Assembly: GCF_910592395.1 (NCBI RefSeq)
Contig: NC_088312.1
Location: forward strand, 4,092,001-4,156,000
DNA length: 64,000 bases
Direction of reading: 5' to 3'
Origin: Lineus longissimus
Taxonomy: Eukaryota > Nemertea > Pilidiophora > Heteronemertea > Lineidae
Positions 25,559 to 44,904 of this stretch are shown one piece after another. Numbering within the stretch: the first letter of the stretch is position 1; the number at the start of each line of letters is the position of its first letter. Made by a program: the position numbers and the translations under genes. The notes beneath the pieces are model-generated. The model ran no database searches. It was given only the letters and a program-made list of their open reading frames with translations, and was not told the origin of the DNA.

Positions 25559-27470
25559 ATGTTTATTACTCTTAGATTTGGTGGTACGTTACACAATTGT
25601 TTTAGAGCGTTTCAAGTTATCAAAAATTGCAAGAACGGGAAGTGAATTCAAAATCGGCGAAAATGCATGTGCAAACCACACACTGACACTTAGGCCTAAT
25701 TATGATTTATGCACTGCTACAAACATGACAAGTGGAATGCTTATATGCTATGCTTCTACGACTACTTCAACTTTCTTCCTTGCTTTGTTGCTTTGTTTAG
25801 GCGATAGTTTGTAAACCTGAGACCGACACTGGAGTAAGTTTGAGAGTGACTCGGATTGGCGATACTTTTTGGCACCGGAGGCTAAGCATCGACTCCGATT
25901 GAAGCTGAGGCCTGGGGCTTGGATACTACTAGTTAGTAACTAGTGAATAGAGTGAATTTATTTTATTTCCTTCCAGTTATCAAACCATTACACAGCAAGG
26001 CCAGTCGGGGGCCTGGGGGTGTGGTACCACAGACACTGTGTCACAGCGTGCGTTTTAGCACTTGGCCTACGCTATGTGGCTTAGGATTATAAAACATCTG
26101 CTCATGTCGCAGCCATGCAGAAGAATGTCGGAGACGAAATAGAGAATAGGAAGATGCCATTTCGATCAAGACGAAATAGAAATTCAGCTCGGTCAATCGC
26201 CCATAGAATCCATTTAATTGTCAATTTTCTTTTTTCAGATGATGACAAACTGTTGGTGAATCCAAACTGTGCTTGTAAAAATATCCTCGAGTTTATCCGT
26301 GAAAAATGTGATTGTGATAAAAGTGGTAAGGATGGTCCATGCCTATCTATGCAAGCTTTGTAACATCACTTGGTGCTATGACCAGCCTCAAATGCCTCTT
26401 CCAAGAAAAATTGCGTCAGTTTAATATATATCTTTCTCCATCCTGGTCACCCTTCAATTTTAACCACATCATACATAACAACTCCTACATCCTGCCCCTT
26501 TTCCAGCATTAGTTGACCTGTGTGACGAGAATGGATGCGTCAAGTATCTTCATGAGCAACCAGAGATGGACCTCGCTTCAGATATCATTCAGGATAAAGC
26601 AACATATATTCCTCTAGTTGTGGAAAGTAAGAAAATACATTTACCTCTTGATAGGTTGGTTAAGCCAGTGGTGAGAAATACTCGCATGAAATGAGGGACA
26701 TTTCAAAGTTGTGTCCATGTCCTCCTCCAGCATCTCAGAATGCCTCCAACATTACAATTACAATTAGAAATCATCCATAGTGTTTTACATGGAAATATGA
26801 AAGGCTGGGCAATTGGAGAGAAAAAGGCAGAATGCAGTGCCCTACTTAAGTTCTTCAGCTAAACCACTAAACCAATATCGTTTATGGGGCCAGTATATAA
26901 CAGTACAAACTTTGGTCTCGATTCAAATCGTCTGTCACATATGTGGGGCAACCCTTATTATTGGAACTTTCTTTTCAGAGAATGAAGACCAGACTATCAA
27001 GAAGTTTCATCCACTTTTACAAAATTGCAAAGCAGTCTACCCAACCTTAAAAAGTAAGCCTTGTCACAGTTACAGGTCTTCTCGGAGCCATATTTTAACT
27101 TGATTCACGACTCACTAGAGGGAACAAAAAGCAGTGTTGGTACTAGTCATTTTAATCATCTTCAAAAATTTTGGCAATTGGGAGTTGCTACATGCATTGA
27201 TTTTCTTGGTTGTTAAGTCCTATTGATTTCTCAATGAAAGTCATGTCATGTACATTTGTAGATGATTTGAATCAACTGTTGCAGCTTAACAATGATTCTC
27301 CAATCCTTTTCTTTTCAGAAAAATTGAGGGAGCAATGTCCAAAAGGTGAATCAGTGAAGTCCACATCTACGCGTCCTGAAAATATCAGTGCTGCAAGAAG
27401 TAAAGGAAACAAATCTGTTCTCGATTTGAGTAAAGGCAAGAAAGTCAGCCTCGCTAAGAAGAGAGCATAG
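25559..27470 (+). CDS. CXorf65/C22orf15-like small protein
   Basis: Five exons join in frame: 25559-25583, 26239-26325, 26507-26626, 26979-27053 and 27319-27470 (TAG), giving 152 residues. All introns are GT-AG and every junction falls in phase 1, which supports the model. The protein opens MFITLRFGDDDKLLVNPNC, then has KNILEFIREKCDCD and a Leu-rich middle, and ends in a Lys/Ser-rich basic tail (KKVSLAKKRA). The start MFIT, the NPNC and the Cys-x-Cys pair are shared with the CXorf65 and C22orf15 family as I remember it; the function of that family is not established. The first coding exon is only 25 bases, easily missed by gene finders. No signal peptide or membrane span is seen. Confidence 0.8.
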
Positions 27471-28836
27471 TCAATGACTGTATGTGTTATATAGTCCGTC
27501 CATCTTTTAGTTATTGTTCAAAAACTGCTTATAATGAATGCTTTTGCAATTGCTAGGTAACTGTTACATGTATTGATTCATGTTTATAATGAAACTAACA
27601 AAGACTCTGGTTGTCATATCTGGTTTCATGTACCCATCAGTGTTGATCAAGCACAGTCCTCTCAATGTTAAATACGCACTGTTTGACAAAAATGCAAATG
27701 GAATCTCAGTAAAAAAAGGCCAAGAAAAGCAAGGTGTGTCCCAAATGATATAACTGAAAGACCTGTCCCTAAATCTTTTGTTTATTATATTAAGTGTGAT
27801 GTTTTCCTAGATTTCTGCTATCTATACAGTGAGAATAATATTTTATAAAAGTTCCAAGTTGTACGATTCTAAACTAAATCTGTCTGTTTTAATTATATGC
27901 CTTTGTATATTTAATGCATCCGCTGAGTACTGTGAAATCAGTCAGGAACCATCCCTACTTTCTATGACATTATGCACCTGTATTACAAAATGTATTTGAT
28001 CACATTTTAGTACACTGCTACATCAAAGTTATCAAGGTTGGCTCCTGACACTTTTTACAATACATTTAAACCTTGATCTGAATGATCCATTAGGTTGTGG
28101 ACGTCGTCATAAATATAGGCAAGCAAGTAAATTGACAAACCATTTACGACCTATCTTCAGGAGTGCTTTCAAGGACTGCTTAAAGGTCATTATTCTCAGT
28201 TAAATACCTTGTAGTTCACTGTACATGTCTGTAAATGTGTTGTGATTCTCTTTATCTGACCCATTTCTCTACTTGTTTATCTCACCTACATGTATATGTA
28301 TGAGTCATCTAATTTCCAAGTGTTTTTCTGTCTCAACTATTGTCTGAACTATGTTAAGTGCTGCAGTTGTGATAAAACTGTTTGCTGATACATATACTGA
28401 CCGGTGAGAGGTCACACTTATCAATGTATCGCCACAGAAGTGTAAAAATGACTCAGACAAGAATAAATTTTATATAATTGTTATCATTTCAAATCTTCAT
28501 TGGTGTCATATTTTGAAATCATGTATTCTTCAAAAGGGGACATATTTGGCAGATAAAGGGAGTGTTTGTGTTTGCCTGCAGATATGTCACCGTAACTGTC
28601 TTCTTAAGGAATTCTGTTTCCTGATTTGTGATGACTGTCAGGGGCTTGCACCTTTATACTAGGCTCTGGGGGAAGATTGATCCTGAGATGATTTAAAGAT
28701 TTGAATTTCTGATTCTGTTCATGTCTTTCCGAGTGTCTGAAGAATTCAGTTATGTAGCATAAGTCATTGCGTAAGCTGCTTTCCATTTTCATTGACAGTT
28801 GGCTCTGATCCTTGGAGTTCTCTAATCCTTTGAGTT
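27471..28836. other. Convergent 3' regions of the CXorf65-like gene and minus-strand catalase
   Basis: The CXorf65-like stop is at 27468-27470 and an AATAAA lies at 28462-28467, suggesting a ~1-kb 3' UTR. The minus-strand catalase stops at 28837. Two genes end toward each other here. A minus-strand open frame runs from the catalase end to 28604 in another frame and is discussed as a finding. Confidence 0.5.
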
Positions 28837-34130
<5,294 letters not shown>

Positions 34131-35886
34131 GGTTGCCTGGTGCAAATGTGACTATATGATGAAAAAGCAAAGAGCTACTCCTCGACAGATGTAGATTCCG
34201 CAGTGAGCTGTGTTTGTTCAACAATAATATAAATATTCTCGTTAGAGTGACGTGTCTGATGGCCCAGTTACGTTGAAAATGGGTCGACCCAAAGGTATTC
34301 ATTGATATTCTATTTTGTTGATGATATAGTTGGGCGGTGCAAATACCCCGTTATACCGTCTCCCACAGACTTTATACTGTCTTCAGAGTTGGTGCAGGTG
34401 ATTTGCATCTGGAGTCCCATCCATTGTGACTGCCTCGAGCAACAGTCGCAGGGGCAGGGCGGCTTTACTTCGGTATATATTTGTTCTTCTTCTTCTGTTT
34501 GATTAGTAATGATTGACATTTTCCAATTTTGTTTCATCTCTTACATGAAGAAGAAAAACGCGTTGTTGTTAATTTTTTTGCACGCAAAACTCCTAGCGCG
34601 AAAAACCTGCACCCTTTTACGGCGCATTTCCATGCATTGTCGTCGCAGTAGAGGGGTAACCGAGCGCGCGCGCTAACATAATCATAGAGAAGAGCGGCAT
34701 AGGCGGTAGGACATGTCGGCGGGACCGAAGACACGCTACGTGCGTGTTGGCGCTCGCAAATCAGTATCACCTATTTATGATTGCCACCGCTGGTTTCTCT
34801 GAAGTGATATAAGCTGAAGTATCCCCAGATCGAAGTCCCGGATCCGGATCGAAGTATTGACATCATGGTCGCCCGGCATGGGTACTGCATGACGCGATAC
34901 ATTTGGCCACATAAGCGACCGCTGGTGACCTCGGATAATATACTGCATGAGAGAACACAGATAATGATGTCTTGGTCAATGGGGACAATCTAACATAAAA
35001 TCTTGGCCATAAGATTGGCGTGGGACAGTGACGAATTCACAATCTGTTGAATACGGTAAAATCAGTCAGGACTGAGTTGTCTCAACGTGTAGGTTATATG
35101 CCGGAACCGCTATAGTACACGTTGAAAATCTTGGCATATGGTTAGATTGATATCCATATAAAGCCATATTTATTGATGGATGTCTTCCCGAACAATGACA
35201 TCCTTGTATTCATTTTGGCTGTGCGAGGACGTGGCAATTGCGCGTTTTGAACACAGTAAAACTGACCAGGAGCCGTCCGAGCGACTGAATCACGTGCCAC
35301 CCCCACTATCTTCAACACGTGCGCTTATGCTCTGTTCTTAATTATACACATGTATTTGGAAGCACGTGCTTCTATATTCCCACAGCAAATAGGCCTACCT
35401 TGCAAACTTAAAGAAACTATCTTGTAATCAGATATGCAGCTTTTAACGTACCGAATATTTCATTACTCTATAGTTTTTCATAATTTGAATTGCTGTTTTC
35501 AGATCACACGTTTTATTTTTTTCAATTTATCATCCAATAAGTAAGTTTTAATAGCGTAAAGAGTGTGCCGCAACCTCCCAGCCAATCCAGGGACCATGGG
35601 ATAGGGCGTTGGTGTCCGTAAAGTCGAGGTGTCCTCAATAGGGAGGTTATGGCATTATTCCAAACAGTGGACTCATGTGTATGATCGAACACGGGTGTCG
35701 TGAAGCCTATAGCCTACATATTACATATTCCATTTAGTTTTAAATATTAACTATCTCAAATATTTTGATGCCATTTATATGCGAACTTGAAATTACTTTA
35801 TTGTAATACCTTATGGCATTTCTAGTGGAGTTCGTATCAATTTGCCAACATTGATATATGCAGGTTGTATTCGTACGCTACATATA
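34131..35886. other. Divergent promoter side of the minus-strand catalase
   Basis: This is the upstream region of the minus-strand catalase and the left half of the spacer between the two catalase genes. It has a GC-richer patch with GCGCGCGC near 34660. I see no gene, RNA or clear regulatory site. Confidence 0.4.
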
Positions 35887-37547
<1,661 letters not shown>

Positions 37548-37973
37548 TATACTACATAGACAGCTACTACACATCAAGCTTTATTCTTTGTAATTAGACC
37601 ACAGGGGAACAAACAACACATTTGATGCTTCTGGAGAAAAGTTACTTCTTTGGCACCCGATCCTATACAGTGTCCGCAACCGACGGCAACGTCGACGAGA
37701 TGCCTTCACTGATGATTTAGCATCCATTGGATGCTTTTGAAGCCAACAGAAGATTTTTACGTCCGTTGGACTAAGGCGTGTCATTGTACCTCTGCGTAAG
37801 GTGATGAGCTTTCACATCAGTCATCGCGGTAAACCCTGGAGATTGTCCCTCGTCCGTACGCAATCTTGACACTAGAGGCGCTGATTTCGTTTTTAATTTC
37901 AGCACTGCCCAAGTTTGGTCAGTACGGATATCCATAGCAAAAAGCGCATGCGCCCCTTGTCCCGTCCCAAGGA

Positions 37974-38056
37974 GCGAAACGACTACGATTTTGAGCGAAA
38001 CGACTTCGATTTGGAGCGAAACGACTGGGGGCGAAATGATCATAAAGCGAAACAAT
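37974..38056. repeat. 21-bp tandem repeat (GCGAAACGACT)
   Basis: GCGAAACGAC starts at 37974, 37995 and 38016, exactly 21 bp apart. Two shorter degenerate units follow (GCGAAATGAT at 38031, GCGAAACAAT at 38047). It lies 240-320 bp upstream of the plus-strand catalase ATG. Confidence 0.75.
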
Positions 38057-38177
38057 TTCCCGGGGCGCCGGGCCAAACCAATTTATATCCACCCGCTGAA
38101 ATTATCACATAGTCCCTCTGCCACTGTGGCAGAGACAGTAGGTCGAGTGAGACAGACCAGGCACTGATGATCACCAT

Positions 38178-38186
38178 TGACGACGC
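38178..38186 (+). promoter_or_regulatory. Possible antioxidant response element
   Basis: TGACGACGC matches the core TGACNNNGC bound by Nrf2/small Maf factors, 107 bp upstream of the plus-strand catalase ATG. Catalase genes are plausible targets. A nine-base match can occur by chance and the usual purine before TGAC is absent. Confidence 0.25.
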
Positions 38187-38292
38187 TTGGAGAATGAAGG
38201 TGAAGGTCATTCCGGTTTGATAAAACGTAGATAAAGAGTGTTCTGCAAGCTTTCCTTCACATTTCTCTCGACATTTACGCATAAAATACACA

Positions 38293-41200
38293 ATGGCAAA
38301 CAGCAGAGGGAAATGGGCAGAACAGATGAATGACTTCAAGAAGTCCCAGGGGGTATGAAATCTATTTTGACACTTTGAATGTTTGTACTTGTTCGATTAG
38401 GCAAATAAAATGAATAATTATAATAGGCCTACATAACATACGTTACATAGGCCTAGTTTACATACATATATAACACGTACCGTCAGTAGTCAACTAACTC
38501 AACGACAACTGTGGGCACTGTTAGTGTTGGTATATTGTCAATTATATTAAATGATATCAGCCTTGGTTGATATGACATTGAGGCAATAAGAGTGTCTACA
38601 CTGACTACAGTACACAGTTGACAGTACCAAACGGGACCAGGTCACGAAGTTCTCTACAACTCTAGCTCACAGCGTCATCGATGTACAGCCAGATATTTTG
38701 TCATTGACATTAGATTAGACTGTACAATATGACACTTCTCTTAATAAAATAACTCTGGTCAGTTAACAGAGCCAGCAAATGACGTGCACCTGAGTGATTA
38801 TGCATGATATACATCATTTGCTGGCTCTGTTAGCTGATTGATCAGTTATGCGCCAACCGTACCATCGGCATATACGGGGCCGAAGTTCTTAAGTGTCATA
38901 TCTGAGTTTATTGTCATTAAATGTCTATTTCAGAACCCAGAAGTCATGACTAACAGCACTGGGTCCCCAATCGGTAACAAGCTTGCCTCAATGACTGTTG
39001 GGCCTAGAGGACCGATGCTCATTCAAGACTTCACCTACACTGATGAGATGGCTCATTTTGGGCGTGAAAGGATCCCAGAAAGGGTTGTTCATGCAAAGGG
39101 TGCAGGTAAGCTTTTACAAGTGTTTTAAAGGCAAAGAGGCTAAAAAAATCATGTAACAAGAAAAAGTAAGGTCATAGTGAAGTAGGCTTTCAAATTTTAA
39201 AAAAGCCAAATTTTGTCCTCAGGATTAGGATTAGGAACTTTTTTAGGTATTTCTAGACCTTTGTATTTAAGGTTATGAGTGAGCCCACTTTTATAACTTA
39301 GGACTTGAATTTGCATTACCTAAATCGGCTTTGATTGAACGAAGGCAAAGTACAACAAGCCACATACTGACATAGGTCAATTGCATAATGAGATAGTCGT
39401 GATAATAATCATGCCACTGTCCAATGTAAATTATATGTGAATGAACATTCAAAGGTCGACTGAAATTAAATCTGCAAAACACTTGGACTTGCTTATTAAA
39501 ATATTTCAAAAACCACCTTGATTAACACCTTCAGCGCCGAACCACGTAGATCAACGTGGCCCAAATCCCCCTCTTTGAGCTGGTTATCAGAGTCTCATGG
39601 ACTTCATGGAAGAACTACGCCATCGCCATCTTCAGGGCAAAGTAGGAACTGAAAGACCGAACGGTATTTTCAGTTCCTGCCTTGCCCTGAAGATGGCGAT
39701 GGCGTAGTTCAGAACTTTAAATGTCTTCATGAAATATTTACCATTCATCCCTCACCAACTGACCGTGTCCATCTATTTCCAGGAGCGTTTGGTTACTTTG
39801 AGTGCACCCATGATATCACCAAGTACACCAAGGCCAAACCTTTTGAACATATCGGGAAGAGAACACCTTTGGGTGTGCGCTTCTCCACAGTTGGTAAGTT
39901 GGTCTTCCAGTATGGGTCATTTGTCAAAAAATGGTTATCATCAAGAATTGAATGGATGGATGGATGGATGGATGGTTAGACAGACTCTATTCAGACCCAT
40001 GCTTAGCTTACTTTCATTGGCTGAGCTAAAATGTTTCAGGAGATTTGTCAACCAGCTGTGAATTTACTCCTAGGAGTAGGACTACCTAGGATACTGTGTC
40101 TTTTGTCCTCTACAGACTAATGGAATAAATTGTAGAGGGAAATCCAGTATTCGGCCCGCATGATAATGAAATTACTTATTTTTAGGTGGGGAAAGTGGTT
40201 CTGCTGACACGGCCCGTGATCCCAGAGGATTTTCACTCAAATTCTACACAGAGGAAGGAAACTGGGATCTTGTTGGAAATAATACTCCCATCTTCTTCAT
40301 CAGGGATCCCATTCTGGTGAGCTGAATTATGTTGCTATAATTTGATCTTTCTTGAGTGTCACTGATCATCAACAGTGTAACAAACTTTGAAGATACTTGT
40401 TTTATCAAATGATTTATCAAGATTCCGATGACATTTGAGGTCTTTGTGCATCTCTCATTTGTTGCTGCAGTGATGATTTAACTTAAAAAGTAGTAATAAT
40501 TTAACTTTTAGACCTTTCTTTGCATTTTTGTTACAGTTCCCTAGCTTCATCCACACTCAGAAGCGTAATCCCAAGACCCACTGTAAGGACCCAGATATGT
40601 TCTGGGACTTCATCAGCTTGCGTCCCGAAACCACTCACCAGGTGTCCTTCCTGTTCTCCGACCGTGGAACCCCTGATGGATACCGTCACATGAATGGATA
40701 TGGAAGTCACACCTTCAAATTTGTCAATGCAAAGGGAGAAGCATGCTATTGTAAATTTCACTTCAAGGTAATATTCTGTGATGGCTTTTCTTAAAATGTT
40801 TCTGACACTATCCTTAATTTGTGTAGTTGGTAAAATCATATCTATCGTTTTCAAATTTACCAATTCATAGGTTTTTAAGTTGGCATTTGAAAGTGCATTT
40901 GCCAAAATTTCACCATTTAGAGTAAATAAGCTATTCAAGAAATCCAGTAAGAAAAAGGAGCAAAACTTTGAGAACAAAAGTCAGAAGATAATGCGTTTCA
41001 GTTTCCAGATTCTGTTTTTTCCAGGTTGACCAAGGAATTAAAACACTAGCAGCAGGCAAGGCTGCAGAACTGGCTGGATCTGACCCGGACTATGCGATGA
41101 GGGACCTGTATGATGCCATCGAGGCTGGGAATCCACCATCCTGGACCCTGAAAGTCCAGATCATGACATTTGAAGAAGCTGAGAAGTTCAGATGGAATCC

Positions 41201-43242
41201 TTTCGATGTGACAAAGGTACTTGCAGGCAAATCTCGGTTTCGCATCCCATGTCCTCCTGCTGGAGTGCCAATTCTTCAGGCACGAGACTGCCTGGCCTGA
41301 TGTAGAGAACCAACCTCCAAGCAAGAAGAACGTTTAAATGCAGCAAGTGAGCCCACTTGTCACAATCCTTTACAGCAAAAACGCCATCCACTTCAAATTG
41401 AAGACTGAAGAACTCAAAATGAAGGAGATGAAGTAGGCGAACAGGTCCGTGTTTTTCACTGAACATGATTTCTCCATCTGATGCTGACGGCTTTCTTGGT
41501 TTCAGATTTGGCCTCAGGGCGAGTTCCCTCTGATTCCAGTTGGCAAGATGGTGTTGAACCGCAACCCCAAGAACTATTTTGCTGAGGTTGAACAAATTGC
41601 TTTCTGCCCAGCTCATTTTATCCCCGGGATAGAAGCAAGTCCTGACAAGATGTTACAGGTGAGGTGTTCCTCAACAAGCAATGAGGAGATCTGTTCCACC
41701 GTTTTGATGCAAGCACATTACCATGTGTGAGGGCTATATTTTGGTCATTGAAGGCCAGGTTTTTGGTCTGTCTGAAATTTTTTACATTTGAACTCACTTT
41801 GAGATTTTCTTATTTTGCGTTCCATACAAATTTCAGCAAAACTGATGTAAGACTAGTTTAAAGATACTATGCATGCCAGGTTTCATCTCATTGGGTTACA
41901 TAATTTCTGTCCTATGACCATGTTATTTCTCCAAATTACAAATAGGCCACAAGTAAGCGTGGTACATGAACGAACTTGATCTTAAAGAAATGCTTATCTA
42001 TTTGAAAATTGGTGTCTTCAGGGTCGTCTCTTTTCCTATGTTGACACCCATCGACACAGGCTTGGAACCAACTACCTGCAGATTCCAGTCAATTGTCCCT
42101 ACAATACGCGTGTGAAGAATTATCAAAGGGATGGACCCCAGTGTGTCACTGATAATCAAGGTCAGTTTAGTATTGTCCAATGAGATTGTTAGCTGGGTGG
42201 CACTGTTGCGTCTGATGTGACTGTGTCATATGGTTGTCATGTGTTGGAAGTCAATCACTGGTATTTTAGAAGTTCTATCAAAGGATGTTTACGAGCTCTT
42301 AATGACCTGCATGCAGCATTGGTGGTGACTTGAGACCAAAACAACACTCTCATATCACACATTTCATGGTGATATAAAATAAATAGTCTTTAATACTGTC
42401 TGTTGCAGGTGGTGCCCCGAACTATTATCCCAATAGCTTCACCGGTCCCCAGGATGACGTGAAGCATTTGGAGTGCCCACACCACCATGCAGGAGAAGTC
42501 AAGAGATATAACACTGCCGATGATGACAACTTCTCCCAGGTCAACACTTATTGGAACAAAGTGTGTATACATGTATTATAATGTTAATCAGGGTTTATTC
42601 AAAGCAATGACGACATAAGGCTTTTCTACCAAATTTGACTGTCAGGAAAAGTCTGTAGTGCTTGAATTTACATGATTACATATAGAGGTTTTTCATGACA
42701 GTATCAGACTAATCAAGGACATTAGAATGGATTTGCAAGCCAACTCCATACTTTTACAGGTATGAAACTCCATACAATTACAGGTTCTTGATGCTGGGGC
42801 CAAGTCCCGCCTGGTTGAGAATATTGCTGGCCACCTGAAGGATGCCCAGGAGTTTATCCAGAAGAGAGCAGTGCACAACTTCACCCAGGCTGATCCAGAA
42901 TATGGTCGGAGGATTCAGGCTGCTCTTGATGCCCACAAGAAGGCCCGGTCAAAGGTTAGTAAATTTTGAATTGATTTTCCAAGTCAGAAATGTTCAGTGA
43001 AGCAAAATAGATTGTAGTATTGTGCCGGCAGAAATTACGTCACAACTTATTGAAGAGTTTTTATCCTTCTATGCACGTAAGCTGAGAAGTGTGTTGCTTG
43101 AAGAGAAATTCCTTCAGTGTTAGATTTTAATTCCCAATCCTCTCAAATTGGTATTATGGGACAAAGTAACAACCTGACCTGGATTGGTTCATTTAATATT
43201 TTGTCTTATGGACCTGTTTGTCTCTTTCAGTCCTCTCTATAA
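38293..43242 (+). CDS. CAT: Catalase, plus-strand copy with PTS1-like tail
   Basis: Eleven exons join in frame: 38293-38352, 38934-39105, 39783-39893, 40186-40316, 40537-40767, 41025-41216, 41506-41658, 42022-42160, 42409-42560, 42784-42954 and 43231-43242, giving 507 residues. The catalytic His is in RVVHAKGAG, the Asn in VGNNTPIFF, and the proximal haem Tyr with its Arg in [20 protein letters not shown]-site residues in [12 protein letters not shown] are kept. The last exon encodes only Ser-Ser-Leu and a stop; SSL fits a variant type-1 peroxisomal targeting signal, the usual place for animal catalase. Exons 2-9 have the same lengths as in the minus-strand copy (172, 111, 131, 231, 192, 153, 139, 152). 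The start MANSRGKW is in a short first exon with a GTATGA donor. An AATAAA lies at 44027-44032. This is the more conventional of the two copies. Confidence 0.96.
38760..38836. repeat. Inverted repeat (24-bp stem) in catalase intron 1
   Basis: CAGTTAACAGAGCCAGCAAA at 38760-38779 is mirrored by TTTGCTGGCTCTGTTAGCTG ending at 38836, with one mismatch and a loop of about 30 bases. It lies in the first intron of the plus-strand catalase. Confidence 0.8.
39612..39710. repeat. Long near-perfect hairpin in catalase intron 2
   Basis: The left arm from 39612 (GAACTACGCCATCGCCATCT) and the right arm ending 39710 (AGATGGCGATGGCGTAGTTC) pair over about 43 bases with two or three mismatches and a loop of about 12 bases. 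The size is within the range of a pre-miRNA-like or siRNA-generating hairpin, but it could equally be a foldback transposon relic. Confidence 0.75.
39952..39976. repeat. ATGG microsatellite
   Basis: About six ATGG units in tandem in an intron of the plus-strand catalase. Confidence 0.9.
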
Positions 43243-44205
43243 TTCTCCTTCAACGGGTAGACGACAACCATCATTCAAAGGTGTTCTCAATGCTGATTTT
43301 CTAAAGTGCTGGAATACAATGGACATGAGTTCCATTCAAAATCAGGACAAATCAGAACAGTGACAATGCTGTTCGCGTCGCTAATCGTATGTTGTGATAT
43401 CCTTTTGAAATCATTGCGTTAATCTACATCTCATCAGGAAAGTTGTTGAAAAAAGCATAGGAAAGCTGCAGCAGAGTGACGCAGTCAAAATTGTGTTGTA
43501 AAAATTGTGCCATATGGTTGGTTGCATCAAGCCTTCATTGTCGTAATATCTTCTTGGGACTTCTGTACACTACAGAGCTGCTAAGTTGACAAGTAGTTGC
43601 GCGGTTCATCAGTATTTGCAATGATTGATTGAACTTATGACACTTGGAATGTACTTATTATCTTGTGGCCCTACTGATTCTCACTCTCTGTGTTACATGC
43701 ACATTATTCACAGTGCTATTCTTTGGTTGGGAGTTTCTAGTCAATCTTCCCCAATCTCTGATTTCAACTCGTGTGTGTATCGAGAATCGTTATGGAACCT
43801 TAAAAAAACAGGCATTCTTTTAAATTTCCATGTATGTAAATATGATCAAAGAAATTCAGGCTTAGATTATGCTGTTCATGTATGCAATATTTGCAGTGTC
43901 TGCATAAGCTTTAAATTTCCTGTAATCAAAGAGTTCAGAAACAAACTATCCTTTCTGTTGTGAATGTTAAAGAAGACCCAGTTGTTGAGAAAAAAAAACA
44001 AGCTGATCTGCAATTAAATTATTTACAATAAATTTTAATGATTATAATTACATGATATTGTCTTGATTATTATACAGTGTAGAACACTGTGCTGAGAAGG
44101 TCCTCCTTACTGTGTGGACATCATCCAACCTGATGTTCATTACCCCTGTTTGTGGCTGTGCTCACCGGTAATTCAAACATTACTTAGCCCCCCCTCCGTC
44201 TTATC
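43243..44205 (+). other. Probable 3' UTR of the plus-strand catalase
   Basis: Follows the stop at 43240-43242 with no further coding exon. AATAAA at 44027-44032 is a likely polyadenylation signal. The open frame at 43625-43963 has no family features. Confidence 0.45.
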
Positions 44206-44496
44206 TTGACCCGCAATGTTTTGCCCAAAAAAAATCGAGGGTCAACCATTGAACTTTTGAGATATGTTAATTTTGCACGAATCGGCGAAAAACGCACCAA
44301 CTGGCACTGGACGGCATTGCTCGTGTTCTGTGAGAAGGAAAAGGAGGTCCAAATCATCGATATAGCTGTCAGCTCCGACAGACACGTCCTAGCACGTGCG
44401 GAGGAGAAACGATCGAAGTACTGTGGCTGTGACTATCTCATCTCTCTCATCTCTCTCATCATGTTGTCAGAGACAAGACCACAATTGATTTTTTAA
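44206..44496 (+). pseudogene. Non-LTR retroelement-type ORF fragment
   Basis: The frame includes EKEVQIIDIAVSSDRHV followed by LARAEEKRSKY. The pattern (I/V)DIA(V)-x-x-D-x-R-V followed by a charged stretch ending KY is common at the C-terminus of reverse-transcriptase-bearing retroelement proteins in invertebrates. No reverse transcriptase core is present, so this is a short remnant. The call rests on motif memory. Confidence 0.45.
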
Positions 44497-44904
44497 GCCT
44501 TTTAGCAGTTAAATTGTCAATGTTTGACTGCGACGCATCAAAGAATGCGTGGTGTTGTGAATCTGAAATTTAGATTATGTTATTCCGGACAGTCGGGCAA
44601 GTAAATGGTGAAAAATAAACTGGTGATTGACCACGGAAATTTTTTGATAATCGACAAATTAGACAGACTTTGATATTTCCACTCTGGCAGAAAAAACTCA
44701 AAACACGCCCCCTATTACCCAATTAGCAAAATTCGAAATTAATTTTTTCATCAAATAATTTCTTTATATCTGTAGACTTGCCACAACAAATATTTTTTCA
44801 ATACCTCTCCAAATATGTATTTGAGAGTTAAAAACATGCACTCGTCTAATTGATAGGCCTCGACCCTCCAACCGGCTATGAATATTCATTAGTGGTCTTG
44901 TCTC

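Noticed and set aside
39783-39893. The frame [13 protein letters not shown]... running across catalase exon 3
   Set aside because: It is a shadow; the catalase frame ([13 protein letters not shown]) joins the neighbouring exons in phase.
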